Positions 20,687 to 31,745 of a DNA stretch of 64,000 nt are shown one piece after another. The notes below the pieces were generated by a model, which saw only the letters and a list, made by a program, of their open reading frames with translations, did not search any database and was not told the origin of the DNA. The translations under genes and the position numbers were made by a program. Origin of the DNA: Deroplatys truncata (taxonomy: Eukaryota > Arthropoda > Insecta > Mantodea > Mantidae); assembly GCA_030765065.1 (NCBI GenBank), contig CM060977.1, positions 126,856,295-126,920,294 of the forward strand, read 5' to 3'. Each line of letters opens with the position of its first letter. The stretch's first letter is position 1.

Positions 20687-21932
20687 CACTACGTGATCTA
20701 AAGTATCCGGACACCTGGCTGAACATGACGTACAAGTTCGTGGCGCCCTCCATCGGTAGTGCTGGAGGTCAATATGGTGTTGGCCCACCCTTAGCCTTGA
20801 TTGCAGCGTTCACTCTTGCAGGCATACTTTCAATCAGGTGCTGGAAGGTTTCTTGGAGAATGGCAGCCCATTCTTCACGGACTGCGGAACTGAGGAGAGG
20901 TATCGATGTAGGTCGGTGCGGCCTGGCACGAAGTCGGGGTTCCAAAACATCCCAAAGGTGTTCTATAGGATTCAAGTCAGGACTCTGTACAGGCCAGTCC
21001 ATTACAGGGATGTTATTGTCGTGTAACCACTCCGCCACAGCCCGTGCAGTATGAACAGGTGCTCGATCGTGTTGAAAGATGCAGTCGCTATCCCCGAATT
21101 GCTCTTCCACAGTGGGAAGCAAGAAGGTGCTTTAAATATCAATGTAGGTCTGCGCTGTGATCGTGCTACGCAAAACAACAAGGGGTGCAAGCCTCCTTCA
21201 GGAAAAACACGACCACGCCATAACACCACCGCCTCCGAATTTCACTGTTGCCACTACACACGCTGGTAGATGACGTTCACCGGGCATTTGCCATACCCAC
21301 ACCCTGTCATCGGATCGCCACATTCTGTACCGTGATTCCTCACTCCACACAACGTTTTGCCACTGTTCAATCGTGTAATGTTGACGCTCCTTACACCAAG
21401 CGAGGCGTCGTTTGGCATTTTCCTGCATGATGTGTGGCTTATGAGCAGCCGCTCGACCGTGGAATCCAAGGTTTCTCACCTCACGCCTAACTGTCATAGT
21501 ATTTGGAGTGGATCCCGATGCAGTTTGGAATTCCTGTGTGATGGTCTGGATAGATGTCTGCCTATTACTCTTTACGACCCTCTTCAAATGTCGACGGTCT
21601 CTGTCAGTCCACAGACGAGGTCGGTCTGTACACTTTTGTGCTGTACATGTTCCTTCAAGTTTCCACTTCACTATCACATCAGAAATAGTGGACCTAGGGA
21701 TGTTTAGGAGTGTGGAAATCTCGCGTACAGACTTCCAACATAAATGACACCCAAACATCTGACCACGTTTGAAGTCCGTGAGTTCCACGGAGCGTCCCAT
21801 TCTGCTGTTTTACGATGTCTAATGACTACTGAGGTCGCGGATAATGAGTACCAGACATAGGTGGCAGCACAGTGCACCTAAGATGAAAAACGTATGTTTG
21901 TGGGGTGTCAGGATACCTTTGATCACATGGTG
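20687..21932 (-). mobile_element. Tc1-like element, family A, copy 2, both ends present
   Basis: Terminal repeats of about 30 bases: left CACTACGTGATCTAAAGTAT and complement of right CACCATGTGATCAAAGGTAT, both continuing into CC.GACACC. TA at 20,685 and 21,933. About 1.25 kb, with one transposase gene on the minus strand in the usual Tc1 layout. Confidence 0.92.
20766..21800 (-). pseudogene. Tc1 transposase, family A, copy 2
   Basis: Cut-and-paste transposase of about 344 residues. An open block from ATG 21,800 to about 21,198 gives 200 residues: MGRSVELTDFKRGQMFGCHL, IPRSTISDVIVKWK (HTH), RRHLKRVVKSNRQ, VWSEESRYRMWRSDDRVWVW and GGGGVMAWSCFS. A frame change near 21,190-21,210 breaks it. The C-terminal block 21,122-20,766 is open again: CIFQHDRAPVHTARAVAEWL with the second catalytic Asp, SPDLNPIEHLWDVLE with the catalytic Glu 34 residues later, and GGPTPY at the end. 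The first catalytic position reads Glu (WSEES) where active Tc1 relatives have Asp. Closest to intact of the transposases here. Confidence 0.9.
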
Positions 21933-21987
21933 TATGTCTCATACGTTGCGTGGAAAATAGTTATTGAAAACTAAGCTGCCATATGTA

Positions 21988-22900
21988 GGGCGAGGGTGAC
22001 AGGTTGACTATAGGGGCAGGTTTGCACATGACTCTTATTTCAGTCTTCAGTCAACATTACAGTAGAATGCAGACATAATATTCCTTGTCTCCAAATGCAC
22101 GCTCCACAGATGCGACAATCCCTTGTGAGAAGTTGTAATGTAAGGAAGCTATGAAGTTTTTTCCCGCAAGTAAATATTCGCTTCATGTGGAATTTCTTTT
22201 CCTGGGTACATATTCAATATTAAATTGCTACTAAATATTTTGTTTGAGAGTGATTTTAAGTGGCTTTATTCTTGGTATTTTAAGTATTTTAATTCCTTAT
22301 TCTTGATCGCTATATCGAGCTTCCATTAAAAAGTAGAGGGGCAAGTTAGCACAATAGAAAGGGGGCAGGTTGGCATAATGAATATCAGCAGGAGTTTGTT
22401 AAAGTGTTTTCTGGACATTTCCGATTAATTTGTGTACAGTGTTTAAATTTATTATTGCCAACTAAGTGTTTAATTAACTTTGGACATTATAACTTATTTT
22501 AAGAACCTGTTGATAAGTTCAGAAAACGTTACCCTGTGTTAGGTGTTATTACTATGATGAATCTGTAGTTATATATCTGAAGTGTCTTAATAATTAATCA
22601 TGATATTTGTTTTTAATAAATAATTTAAAACATACATTTTCCATTTAAATGACATGTAGCCAACTTGTCCCACACCATGTGCCAACCCGCCTCCTAGATG
22701 GGATAAGTTGAGTCACTACGCAATGGTTTGAAAAGTTAAAAAGTTAACTTTAAGTGGCCGTAAAATAATGACGCAGTTACTAATACTTACTGATAAAGAA
22801 ATTTATAGAGCAGTACCATGTCAGGATTGGATGAAATGCTGCTGTAATAATAATAAAAAAATAAAACTTAAACTGTATGCCAACTTGCTCCCCTCTCCCC
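21988..22900. mobile_element. TA-flanked non-autonomous element with GGGG-AAGTTGGCA ends
   Basis: Inverted ends: left GGGCGAGGGTGACAGGTTGA and complement of right GGGGAGAGGGGAGCAAGTTG, with TA at 21,986 and 22,901. The same theme recurs inside (GGGGCAAGTTAGCACA at about 22,338; GGGGGCAGGTTGGCATAATG at about 22,361; its complement near 22,657-22,695), so subterminal repeats are present. 913 bases, no coding sequence seen. Confidence 0.6.
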
Positions 22901-22902
22901 TA

Positions 22903-23790
22903 CTGTTTTAGTTGTGTGAAATAATACAAGTGCTGTAAGCGCATCATTGGAGAACGAGGAGGTATTTGAAAATACGGTATGATGTTGAGTGGTTTCTACT
23001 CCCGAGACCCTTCAATTATGCACTTACTGCACGTGTAATTTTTTGTTAATATTTATGTGTGTAACGTTCTTGCAGGCCGATTTAGATGTAGTCGGTGCAT
23101 AGAAGTCACAATTACTTAAACAAATAAACTAGAAAAGTAAAATTCCAGGCCCATTATAGAATGCATTAGAAATAAAGCATTCCCCCAGAGTATTAATTGT
23201 TTTGTACTACCAACGCTTAAAGGAATTGAACAAGGATTTAAAGCAGCTTTAAGTATAAGTAGCAATCCATACAGCCCCAAAGGTACTGAATATATCAACA
23301 CTCAAATGTAGAAACAAGGATATGTTACAATTGAAGCAGATTGCATTTGAATTTGCCCTTCTCACACACATTTGTCGATTTGAAATGTAATTTAACACGC
23401 GATAATATGATATAAGCTCGCTTCCATGAGATATTAAATGTCGCTCCACACACTACAAGAATTTAAAATGTTACTTATGCCAAAAGTGCATGATATAGAT
23501 AATTTAGACAAGGCCGAAAATGTGGAGACGGCCGCTCCCAGACACGAAGCTCAATAAAAGTCCTTCGCTGGTCGTCGAGAACTGTCACACACTGTTTTCT
23601 CCTGAAGCTCGCTCGGAGTACGCACTGGAAAGTCAGGTGATGACGACGTGTAGCCAACACAATCGCTACCTATACTAGCGGAGAGGACACAACCTGGCGA
23701 GCGCTGTAGAAACCTGGTGCAGCCAACTTCTGGTGTAAGGATGGCTGCCGGCGTAATAAGCAGGGGCTGAAAATTGTAGTTCATGAATTG
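22903..23790. other. no gene recognised
   Basis: Contains a more GC-rich patch at about 23,515-23,760 with no recognisable product on either strand. Confidence 0.4.
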
Positions 23791-24085
23791 CAAGTACATA
23801 AAAGAACTACGGCCATCTCTGCAAAACAGCCACTCGGTGAAAGAAGAGCCACAATTAGCTCATATGTCGCCTTTAACATATAGGTCATATCGGTGGCTTT
23901 TGCCATGTTGACGAGTGAACATTTAAATTCTGACACACATTCACACTCTCTTTCATACTTCCAGATTCTAGGGAGGGTGGGAAATAATCCTGGCAAAGAA
24001 AAATTTGCAACCTCCAGCCGCAAATCGAACCAGATACCTGGATTTGGAGGCTAGCATGCTAATCACCAGGCCACAGAGGTAGTCG
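23791..24085 (-). mobile_element. tRNA-headed SINE, family S5, minus strand
   Basis: On the minus strand the head reads CTGTGGCCTGGTGATTAGCA (box A-like) and CTGGTTCGATTTGCGG (box B-like), then CACCCTCCCTAGAATCTGGA and GAATGTGTGTCAGAATTTAA. The left limit is not certain. Confidence 0.6.
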
Positions 24086-24939
24086 AATTTGTATTGTATG
24101 CTATTTTTTCGACGATAGTGAATAATATAAGTAGTTGTTACACGAAAATAAAAATAATAACTTACATCTCATACTTACTATTGCATGAATCAAATTGTAA
24201 TTAATATCATTTATGATTATTAACTAATTAATATTACTTACTACTATTATTAATAAACTAAAATTATTTGTTAACATCATTTCAATGTTGAGAAGTACAG
24301 AGGAAGCAAATATCTAGGATTTAAGTAGTAAAATTCAGCTATCAAATATGATATTACATGTCTACAAAAAATATGCTTTGAAAATTTTGAGGATTTAATA
24401 TAGCTCATGCACATACTCGTACCACAATCTAAAAAAGGACAAAACACGCGCGTAGATTAGGTTGCTAGCGCTGAATGTAGGAAATTAAACTTTCCACAAC
24501 GACAGCATGAACGGGGAGTGGATCAAAAAACACCATCTCCGAAAAAGATATGTTACGGAATAAAAACAAACAATTGAATCTTGTAAAAGTAACGAAATTT
24601 GGGAAACTTGTTAACAAAACGTGTCCCTTTATAGTATTACGCTCCGTGAAGCTAATTTCCTCGGATGGGGAAGGTAGGCTATCAATTTACCGAGATAGTA
24701 GTGTTGCAGGACTAGCAACAGTAAACAAGACGAGGGTTGCTATGTTGTGCGCATGCTCTGCGGTTTTGGATCTCAATGACGGGGACTTCAATCACACGAC
24801 CCACCGCATCTCATGAAGAGGGATCCCGGCTGTACCCAACTACTGTCCTGACAGAAAACATACTACTACCAACTATACTTCTCTTCTTCTATTGCTAGTA
24901 AAATCATTCCTGTTATAGTAAAGCTAAATGGTTCACACC
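24086..24939. other. no gene or repeat recognised
   Basis: Very AT-rich to about 24,400; an 88-codon open frame at 24,550-24,816 shows no known motif. Confidence 0.4.
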
Positions 24940-25512
24940 ACTTGGCTTTGTACATTTGTCATTATTTTTCCTGATTCTCGCGATTGCATGGACAACATAT
25001 GGCGCCCCATTTTTAAACATCTGACAATCACCATTCCCTTATATCCATAATGAAATGTGTAATGTAGCTACAGGGTGATTTATGAAGAACTGCCACATTT
25101 ATTTCTTTAATTATTCTGTTCGAAATTTACTCAATGACCCAATTTTAGCACCAAATTAACCAGAATGTTCTGGAGTTTTGATTGCCTGTCTCTAGAGTCC
25201 TCCAACTAGTGGGCAACAACATGGAATAACGTGTTGAGTTGTGCGTTATGCAGGATAGAAGTCATTTAGAACATTTGTTATAGAGGTAAATTATCTCCCA
25301 AAATTCCTCTGAATTTCAGGTGTAATAAGTTGTCGACAGCGTAACTCGTTTTGAAACAATTAAAGAAATAAACGTGTCAGTTCTCCATAAATCAACCTGT
25401 ATTTCTGCAAAGGTTTATCTGCATTAAAACTAAGTAGGTAGAAAAATAAGCTTTCGTAAGAATAGTTTGTATAGCCACTGACAAACAAAAGAAGGTAATG
25501 AAACACATCCGA
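24940..25512 (+). repeat. Y2 repeat, CATCAGA-end half, split by a MITE
   Basis: Left part to 25,070 (CTCGCGATTGCATGGACAAC, GAAATGTGTAATGTAGCTA), then a 329-bp MITE, then TTTCTGCAAAGGTTTATCTG to AACACATCCGATTTT. The hairpin half is missing. Confidence 0.75.
25071..25399. mobile_element. TA-flanked MITE inserted in Y2
   Basis: Inverted ends of nearly 50 bases: CAGGGTGATTTATGAAGAAC ... TTTATTTCTTTAATTATTC on the left and complement CAGGTTGATTTATGGAGAAC ... TTTATTTCTTTAATTGTTTC on the right. TA at 25,069 and 25,400. Removing the element and one TA restores the Y2 reading GTAGCTATTTCTGCAAAGG. Its start CAGGGTG resembles the MITE at 16,509, but the internal sequence differs. Confidence 0.88.
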
Positions 25513-26242
25513 TTTTATAATCTATTTATATTTATCTTGATGTAGGTGTTCCCTTAAAGTTTATGAGAAATATTACCATCAGGAAGTGTTTTTCTTCAAG
25601 CGTCGCATTTGGTTTAAGGGTACGACTGCTGATATAACGCAGCAGGTCACGATATTTTGCGTCCAACTTTGTTGTTTAAAGTCTAGACAAGCAGAATTAG
25701 TTAGCCTTGCTATTCACAGCTGTCGAGTTCATGCAAGCCTCTCCAAAGTGACAGTAAATGACACGAGCTTGCTGGTCGACATTTCCAACGTCACATCATC
25801 CAAACTTTTATGGTGGCGTAACGCTGGTCAGCCGTATGTTTAAAACACAAACTTGATTATTTTTTATGTTTGCGATCTAGAATAACGTGACGGCGTTCAT
25901 ACACTTCCCTTTGTAATACCTCACCGCAATAGAAAAAAAATCTCGCATGTAATGTATCTGTGAAGCCAGGTTCGAAATCACTTTTCCCTGCAGGGGTTTT
26001 TAATAATTAGCATGTCTGCTTCTCATATGGACGTGTAGGTTCAACAAATCCTTTTTATGCACAATAGTAAATCTGGTAAATATATCTTCGATGGCGAATA
26101 TCACAAAGGAACAATACAAACCTTTGACACTGCTCAGGATTGAACAGATGAAGAAAATGTATACACATGGCCAGGTCTCGGATTTTGAGGACTTAAAAAT
26201 GTTCTAAAAGGTGACTATGAAATGATCAGGTTTTAAAAAAAA
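25513..26242. other. no gene or repeat recognised
   Basis: Open frame 25,586-25,843 (85 codons) has no recognisable domain; the rest is AT-rich. Confidence 0.4.
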
Positions 26243-27136
26243 TCTGATGTGTTACACTCACATGAATTTCTCTACTCCTGTACAAACTATTTTTACAAAC
26301 TCTTATTCTCCATCTATTTCATATTAATCGAGATAAACATTTGCAGAAACGATCTTTTGACATGCAAAGAGAATTAAATTTTACACCTAGCGACCAGTTC
26401 TAAAAATATTTGACTATCGCTTAAGGCCTTTAAGCACAGACAAATCCCTTAATAGCTGGTTGCTATGTGCAGCATCATTCCCTTTGCCACAGATTAATAC
26501 TCTTTGCATATCCAAGACCAAAAAAAGAATAACGAATTCCCATTTGAGAATACAAGTATTGAAAAATTTAAGGGAATAACAGGCAATATCTCGAAAATGG
26601 TTCACTCAACAAAAAAATGTATATGACATAAATTGTGTATTTTAATGCGATCTACAGTTTTTGTGTAGTAAAATTTTGTCTATCTCTTATGGTTTACCAG
26701 TTATGCAAAAGTCGTTCACAATGAAGAATACTTTTGGAGACATTCCCAGAAAATTCAAGATACACATTTTATTTGTCATGAAAATATCTTAAACGTATGA
26801 TATTTTAATCAAAATCGTTAGTCATTTTTGAGAAAATGAACATTTTCGAAAAATGTTCCATGTAAAGGGTAATCTGGGGTGGGGGAGTTTCTTGAAAACC
26901 TTTGTGTCGCATCTCTGAAAGATACTGAACCAAAATACCACATTTGGTGTTTATCCGACTATTCCATTCCGAGTTATGCTGTTCACAGCCAGACACACAC
27001 AGACACAGACATGTTTCCAAAAATGCTTTTTTTTATTCAGGGGGTCTCAAAACATATATTTCCGGTGAAATCTCGGTATTGAATTTTTGGGTGGAATACA
27101 ATACTTCCCTTACTTACTATACGTAGTAGAGAAAGT
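26243..27136 (-). repeat. Y1 repeat, full length, variant with extra block
   Basis: TCTGATGTGTTACACTCACA at one end and TACGTAGTAGAGAAAGT at the other. Carries the GATCTTTTGACATGC block also seen near 12,700, but with an adjoining short rearrangement (two partly repeated CTATCGCTTAAGGC / TTTAAGCAC stretches near 26,415-26,440). Confidence 0.88.
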
Positions 27137-28078
27137 AATAACACAGCAATTACAAAAATAAAACATGTATTTAATTTTTAAAATCAGTGTTGAGAAAGCT
27201 TTAAATGAATTCAGATATGGTTGATACGGGTTTTATGTCGTCGAGATTCCGATCTTTGCTCCGGCTGTGGCTCTGGATCTTGGTCTGGATCCCGTTCACT
27301 GTAACTTCTAATTGCCTGATTTTAAGTTACCGCTCCAACAAATCAGTTGGTATTATCGGTCTGATAATACAGTATGCATTATAGTTGTATTTGGCGCTTG
27401 TTTATTACTTATTCAGCAAACAACATTAAAGCCCAGAGCCAAAATTAAAACACGAAACTATCGTTTGGATACACAGATAGAATTATTCCATAACTTACAA
27501 AATATGCTTGTTTGAGAATCCAGTAGTGCCTACGTCAAAGTAAATCTGATCAGCGACAGTGAAACGTATAAGGTTTAGACGACGCGTCAAGAATAAACCA
27601 ATCATTTATTTTGACCTATTCGGACAAAGTTTAGTGGAACTGGCCATTAGTGTTTCAGATCATTTGCCTCTTCTTGGTCCTCCCTATATGCTAAACTACA
27701 GAATGACATCGAAGCCCGACCTTCTCGATCAACAGCACCCCGAAAGATATAAAGCAAACGGGACGTCTAGCATGTAATAGACTTGTGTGGCACTTTTAGA
27801 TTACACTGCGATGGTGACGACCACAGGATAGAACCTGCTATCACAGAGTGTTTTTAATTAACGTCCCCGCTTTTACTTGCACCATTTCCTGTCTGTTATA
27901 TATATGTTGTGATGTTTGTGTTTTTAGCGCGCACGTTTGTTCCTCCAACAAATTCAGAAAACAGCTTTTCTTTATGGCACTCCGGAGCGCAATTCCCATA
28001 AACTTGGCACAACCATAACACCTACTCGGATACAAACCTGTATTTATGTACACACTCTGAATTTCCATTCCCTTTTAG
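27137..28078. other. region flanking the candidate exon; no repeat recognised
   Basis: No Y-repeat, SINE or transposon is visible here. A short acidic/arginine-rich frame on the minus strand (27,215-27,310: SERDPDQDPEPQPEQRSESR) could be an SR-type exon fragment or low complexity. Open frames at 27,312-27,515 and 27,559-27,777 are not recognised. Confidence 0.35.
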
Positions 28079-28194
28079 TAGCGACAATTACATCCAAACC
28101 ACCTACACTTTCTAAGCGTTCTCTGCATGAAGTGAAGCGACCCATGCCATTCGCAGAACTTCTGAAGTATCCTTTTTGGATAATTACGGTAATG
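28079..28194 (+). CDS. candidate internal exon of a host gene
   Basis: A 116-bp open segment is framed by a pyrimidine-rich acceptor (ATTTCCATTCCCTTTTAG, AG at 28,077-28,078) and a strong donor (ATG|GTAAGT at 28,195). It keeps one frame, entering after two bases of a codon and leaving at a codon boundary. It reads in part ITSKPPTLSKRSLHEV and KRPMPFAELLKYPFWIITVM. The last 15 residues look like the start of a membrane helix after a basic loop, which would fit a multi-pass transporter, but I cannot assign a family. No upstream exon is identified. It lies in one of the longest stretches free of recognised repeats. Confidence 0.4.
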
Positions 28195-28274
28195 GTAAGT
28201 TGAAAAATATTCCCATTTGTGGCTACAGTAAAACTTAACGTGTTCATAAAAATCTATTTTATTGTATATTTTAG

Positions 28275-28322
28275 GAGTCAAAGACCACTAACATGAGCGA
28301 AAATTTAAATAACCTCTGCTAG
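28275..28322 (+). CDS. possible last exon following 28,079-28,194
   Basis: After an 80-bp gap, an AG preceded by TTTTATTGTATATTTTAG opens GAGTCAAAGACC, which continues the phase of the preceding candidate exon and reads ESKTTNMSENLNNLC then stop at 28,320-28,322. The M3 MITE begins four bases later. The pairing is weak on its own, and the small intron size is unusual for a large genome. Confidence 0.2.
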   Translation, partial: ESKTTNMSENLNNLC

Positions 28323-28325
28323 ATA

Positions 28326-28777
28326 CATGGTCTTCCGTATAAAAACTGACCGCGCGCACGGGGTTTTGCGTCTGGTTAGCACGACATGCCACAGCCACCG
28401 TGCCACCACTTTGTAAACCTATAAATAAAACATAACAAAGTTAACTATTACCTCATAGCAAACGCAGAAATCACTGAAACCCCAATGTTATACTAACTTC
28501 GATAGTGGCGAGCGTTGAAGATTTTCGCCAATTCCTCTAATGTTTCTTCAGGATGAGGTTTTCACGAGCGCGACCAGACGGTTCGTATTTAAAATAACAC
28601 TTACACACAAATATACCTTGCCTTCCCATCTGCGCAAATGAAAGTGGACTGCTGTTGCTAATGACTACGTGGTAACTGATGGACAGAAAGCCTGTCGTGA
28701 GTGCGGAGTGTGGGAAGTGGGGGAAACCAGCCGGCACAACGCCATGCGAACGGTCAGGTTTTATGCCGAAGACCCAG
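28326..28777. mobile_element. TA-flanked MITE, family M3, copy 2
   Basis: Ends CATGGTCTTCCGTATAAAAA and complement CTGGGTCTTCGGCATAAAAC, both continuing to CTGACCG; TA at 28,324 and 28,778. 452 bases. Shares at least five ordered blocks with 10,102-10,715. The minus-strand open frame within it is not a gene. Confidence 0.85.
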
Positions 28778-28859
28778 TAGTAGGCAGACGGAGGGACTCC
28801 AGTATCTGGAGCATACGAGGGCAACACTTAAAGTTTCTAGAAAATCAAACATGGATTAG

Positions 28860-30002
28860 TTTTAAAAAACTTAAATGATTTTATTATTTTTCACAATATT
28901 CCGCTTTAACATCAATACATTCTTGCATTCGACGAAACCAGTACTTAAAGCACTCTTCTTGAACTTTTCCTGAAGCAGTTGAGAAACCAGGTTTTTATAA
29001 TGTTTCACTGCTTTATCTGATGACGAAAAAGTGATTGCACGCATTTTATTTTAAATTTTAAAAGAAATTACCAGCTGCTAGGTCAGGACTGCGTGATGGC
29101 GAGGCCAAGGTGCTGACCTTTAGGACATCCAGATACTCAGTTAATTTTATTGTATGCGTCGATGCGTTGTCATGATGTAAAATTATTTTTCTTTTTGGGC
29201 GTTATTCACGAACTTTTTAAAACATTTGCGGCAAACACACATTTGTGTACCAATCGGCAGTAACAGTACGTCTACCTACTGATGCTGTAGTAGCAATATG
29301 GTCTTCATTAGGAAAAAAAAATATCTGATGTGTTACACTCACATGACTTTCTCTACTCTTGTACAAACTTTTTTTACAAACGTTTATTCTCCATATGCTT
29401 CATGTTAATCGAGATGTTAATCTTATTGCTAATTTTCTTGTAGATGCGAGGGGAATTGGTAGGCTTTAAGCGATAGTCAAATATTTTAAGAGCTGGTAGC
29501 TATGTGGAGTATTCCATTCTCTTTGTATTACCAGGACAAAAAATTAATAACGAATTTGAGAAAAAGTATAAGTATTGCAAAATTTAAGGGGATAACAAGC
29601 AATATCTCGAAAATGGTTCACTCAACAAAAAGAAATGTATATGACATAAATTGTGTATTTTAACGCTATCTACATTTTTTGTGTAGTAAAATTTTGTCTA
29701 TCTCTTATGGGTTACCAGTTATGTAAAAGTCGTTCACAATGAAGAATACTTTTGGAGACATTCCCAGAAAATTCGAGATATACGTTTCGTTTGTCATGAA
29801 AATATCTTAAACATATGATATTTTAATCAAAATTGTTAGAGCCGTTTTTGAGAAAATTAAAATTTTCGAAAAATGTTCCACGCAAAGGGTAATCTGGGGT
29901 GCGGGGATTTTCTTGAAAATCTTCGTGTCGCATCTCTGGAAGATACTGAACCTAAGTACCAAGTTTGGTGTTTATCTGACTGTTCGTTTCTGAGTTATGC
30001 TG

Positions 30003-30036
<34 letters not shown>

Positions 30037-30760
30037 ACATTTTTGGATTCAGCGGGCCTCAACACATGTATTCCGGTGAAATCTCGGTATCGTATTTTTG
30101 GGTGGAATACAATACTTCCCCTACTTTCTATACGTAGTAGAAAAAGTAAAAAAAACAACAAAAAACTAGCAATCAACTTCTTACCACCATTACGAATTCA
30201 TCGCACTTTTGAAGGCTTAAGCATTGGGCCGATTAACTTTTCTTTTCAGATATAATCCAAGATTCATAACTGTTGGCGATATTCTAAACCAAATTTGGAG
30301 TGCCGCCTTGGTATTTTCTCAGAGTTTTATTTTGTGCATCAATAAATGCGTTGTTGTTTTTAATCGGGAGTGAGTTTATGTGAAATCCATCGACAACAAA
30401 GCTTTCTCAAGTCTAAGTGTTATGTAAAGTGTTCTGGATTCGACTCTTACAATGCCCAATACTGCCGGAATAAATTCATAAAATGCCAATGTCTTTCTAA
30501 AGAATTATTCGAACAGTGGCAATATTTTCATCAGTAACAACAGTTCTTGGCATCATTCACGAAATTCGTCACTAAAAAAACTGTTCTCTTAAATTTGCTG
30601 TAACAATTATAAATTGTTGCCTTAGATGGGGATTCTTCATAGATGCATTTCTAAGCCGATCTTCACATTGTTTAGGCGTTAATAACGATTTAAAATCGTA
30701 AAACAGCATAGCGCAGAAATGTTCTTTAGTTCGAATTCATTTTAGGGTGAACACAAAATC
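28860..30760 (-). pseudogene. mariner transposase, interrupted and decayed
   Basis: Minus-strand order: N-terminal FFCAMLFYDFKSLLTPKQCE (HTH region) near 30,680-30,735; weakly kept middle with DENIATVRIIL; a first catalytic block decayed from GDESWIY to NSYES*I near 30,265; QCLS..KCDEFVMVVRS and the LIASFLLFF stretch at the insertion; after the Y1 repeat, EDHIATTASVGRRTVTADWY, KRKIILHHDNASTHT with the second catalytic Asp near 29,155-29,180, and the C-terminal SSSDKAVKHYKNLVSQLL and FVECKNVLMLK. Many stops and shifts; the SPDLAP block is rearranged. Not functional. Confidence 0.85.
29324..30147 (-). repeat. Y1 repeat inserted in mariner
   Basis: TCTGATGTGTTACACTCACA to TACGTAGTAGAAAAAGT, with a CA microsatellite at 30,006-30,034. 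Flanked by A runs on both sides (T runs on the other strand) that correspond to a T-rich codon stretch of the mariner gene, so the insertion point is known to within the homopolymer. Confidence 0.92.
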
Positions 30761-31138
30761 TTTAAATGATGATAATTAATGAAGTATTAGAGTAAATCGA
30801 ACAAACTACACTGCAATGAACTATGAAAACATTAGAAAGCAGCTGTAAAATATAAACAAATTTCCTTTTTTTTTTAAACAGGGCATTCTAAATTTTTTCA
30901 GTATCGCCCTCGTAGCTACGCAAGTGGGCCATAATGAGCCCTTATTGCTTCCAGCATCACTTCTGATGAAAGGAAGATATAAAGGGTGACCAGATGCGGA
31001 CCACGATGTGCGCTAGTAAGCATGGGGTGCCTAAACGTGGCACCAATCCGGATGCCAGCTAGTTCTGCCTAAGCCACTCGCAAACCCGGGGATCCCGTGG
31101 CAGACGAGACAACTCCAAGGAAGGGGGCCCCAAATTGA

Positions 31139-31420
31139 AAATTGAGTTTTATTTACGGACGTTCTTTGACTACTATGGCTCTTAGCGTCCAATTTTATAT
31201 TGGGCGTGAAAGACCGGAAATTTTGCTCAGAGATCTCTATCACGTTTGAGTTCTTTTACACGCCGTAAATCTACGACCACCGACTTTACTTCACTTCCGA
31301 AGGAAGCCATACTAAGGAATGTTACGTCCGAAAAAATCCACCGCCCTCCGTCGGGCTTCAACTCGCAACCTCAGGAACTAGAGGCCAGCATGGTACCTTT
31401 AGACCACGGAGGACGGCGAG
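31139..31420 (-). mobile_element. tRNA-headed SINE, family S3, complete
   Basis: Minus-strand head: TCCGTGGTCTAAAGGTACCA (box A region) near 31,385-31,410 and GCGAGTTGAAGCCCGAC (box B region, one change from GGTTCAA-type) near 31,350; body GAAGTAAAGTCGGTGGTCGT, AATTTCCGGTCTTTCACGCC and GGACGCTAAGAGCCATAGTA to TAAATAAAACTCAA. Confidence 0.8.
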
Positions 31421-31549
31421 GAAGCCTCAAAATTCCTGTCAAACGCCAGGGAGAAATCTTATCAGAGCGCATATTCCACCGTCCTGCTGAAACACATCAA
31501 CCGCCGTCGCCTAATTCTGAAACAGACGAAAAGAAAGAAAAGTAAATTT

Positions 31550-31745
31550 GTGGTATAAAGGGAAACAACCCAGCATTCGCATACCCACCCACGGAAACCA
31601 CGAAAAAACCATGTCAGAGTGGCCGGTCCAACGGGAAACGAAGCCAGGACCTCGCACGTTACCGCGGACACATCTCGCTCGATGGTTGAGTGCGTTAATA
31701 ACCGCTTCGCTGCTAGATACTTCGCGTAATCAGCGATCACGTGGT
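31550..31745 (-). mobile_element. SINE-like, family S4, minus strand
   Basis: Minus-strand blocks GCACTCAACCATCGAGCGAG, GGTCCTGGCTTCGTTTCCCG (box B-like), GTGGTTTCCGTGGGTGGGTA and GCGAATGCTGGGTTGTTTCC. The last two blocks recur at 13.66-13.70 kb and, more loosely, at 46.36-46.40 kb. Confidence 0.55.

Larger units (their letters stand above)
28816..30912 (-). mobile_element. mariner element split by a Y1 repeat
   Basis: Ends CGAGGGCAACACTTAAAGTT and complement CGAGGGCGATACTGAAAAAA, flanked by TA at 28,814 and 30,913. Total 2,097 bases; subtracting the Y1 insertion (29,324-30,147) leaves about 1.27 kb, the normal mariner size. The transposase runs on the minus strand. Confidence 0.88.

Noticed and set aside
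27215-27310. Arg/Glu/Asp-rich minus-strand frame as an SR-protein exon
   Set aside because: About 30 codons of low complexity without good splice sites; too little to call.
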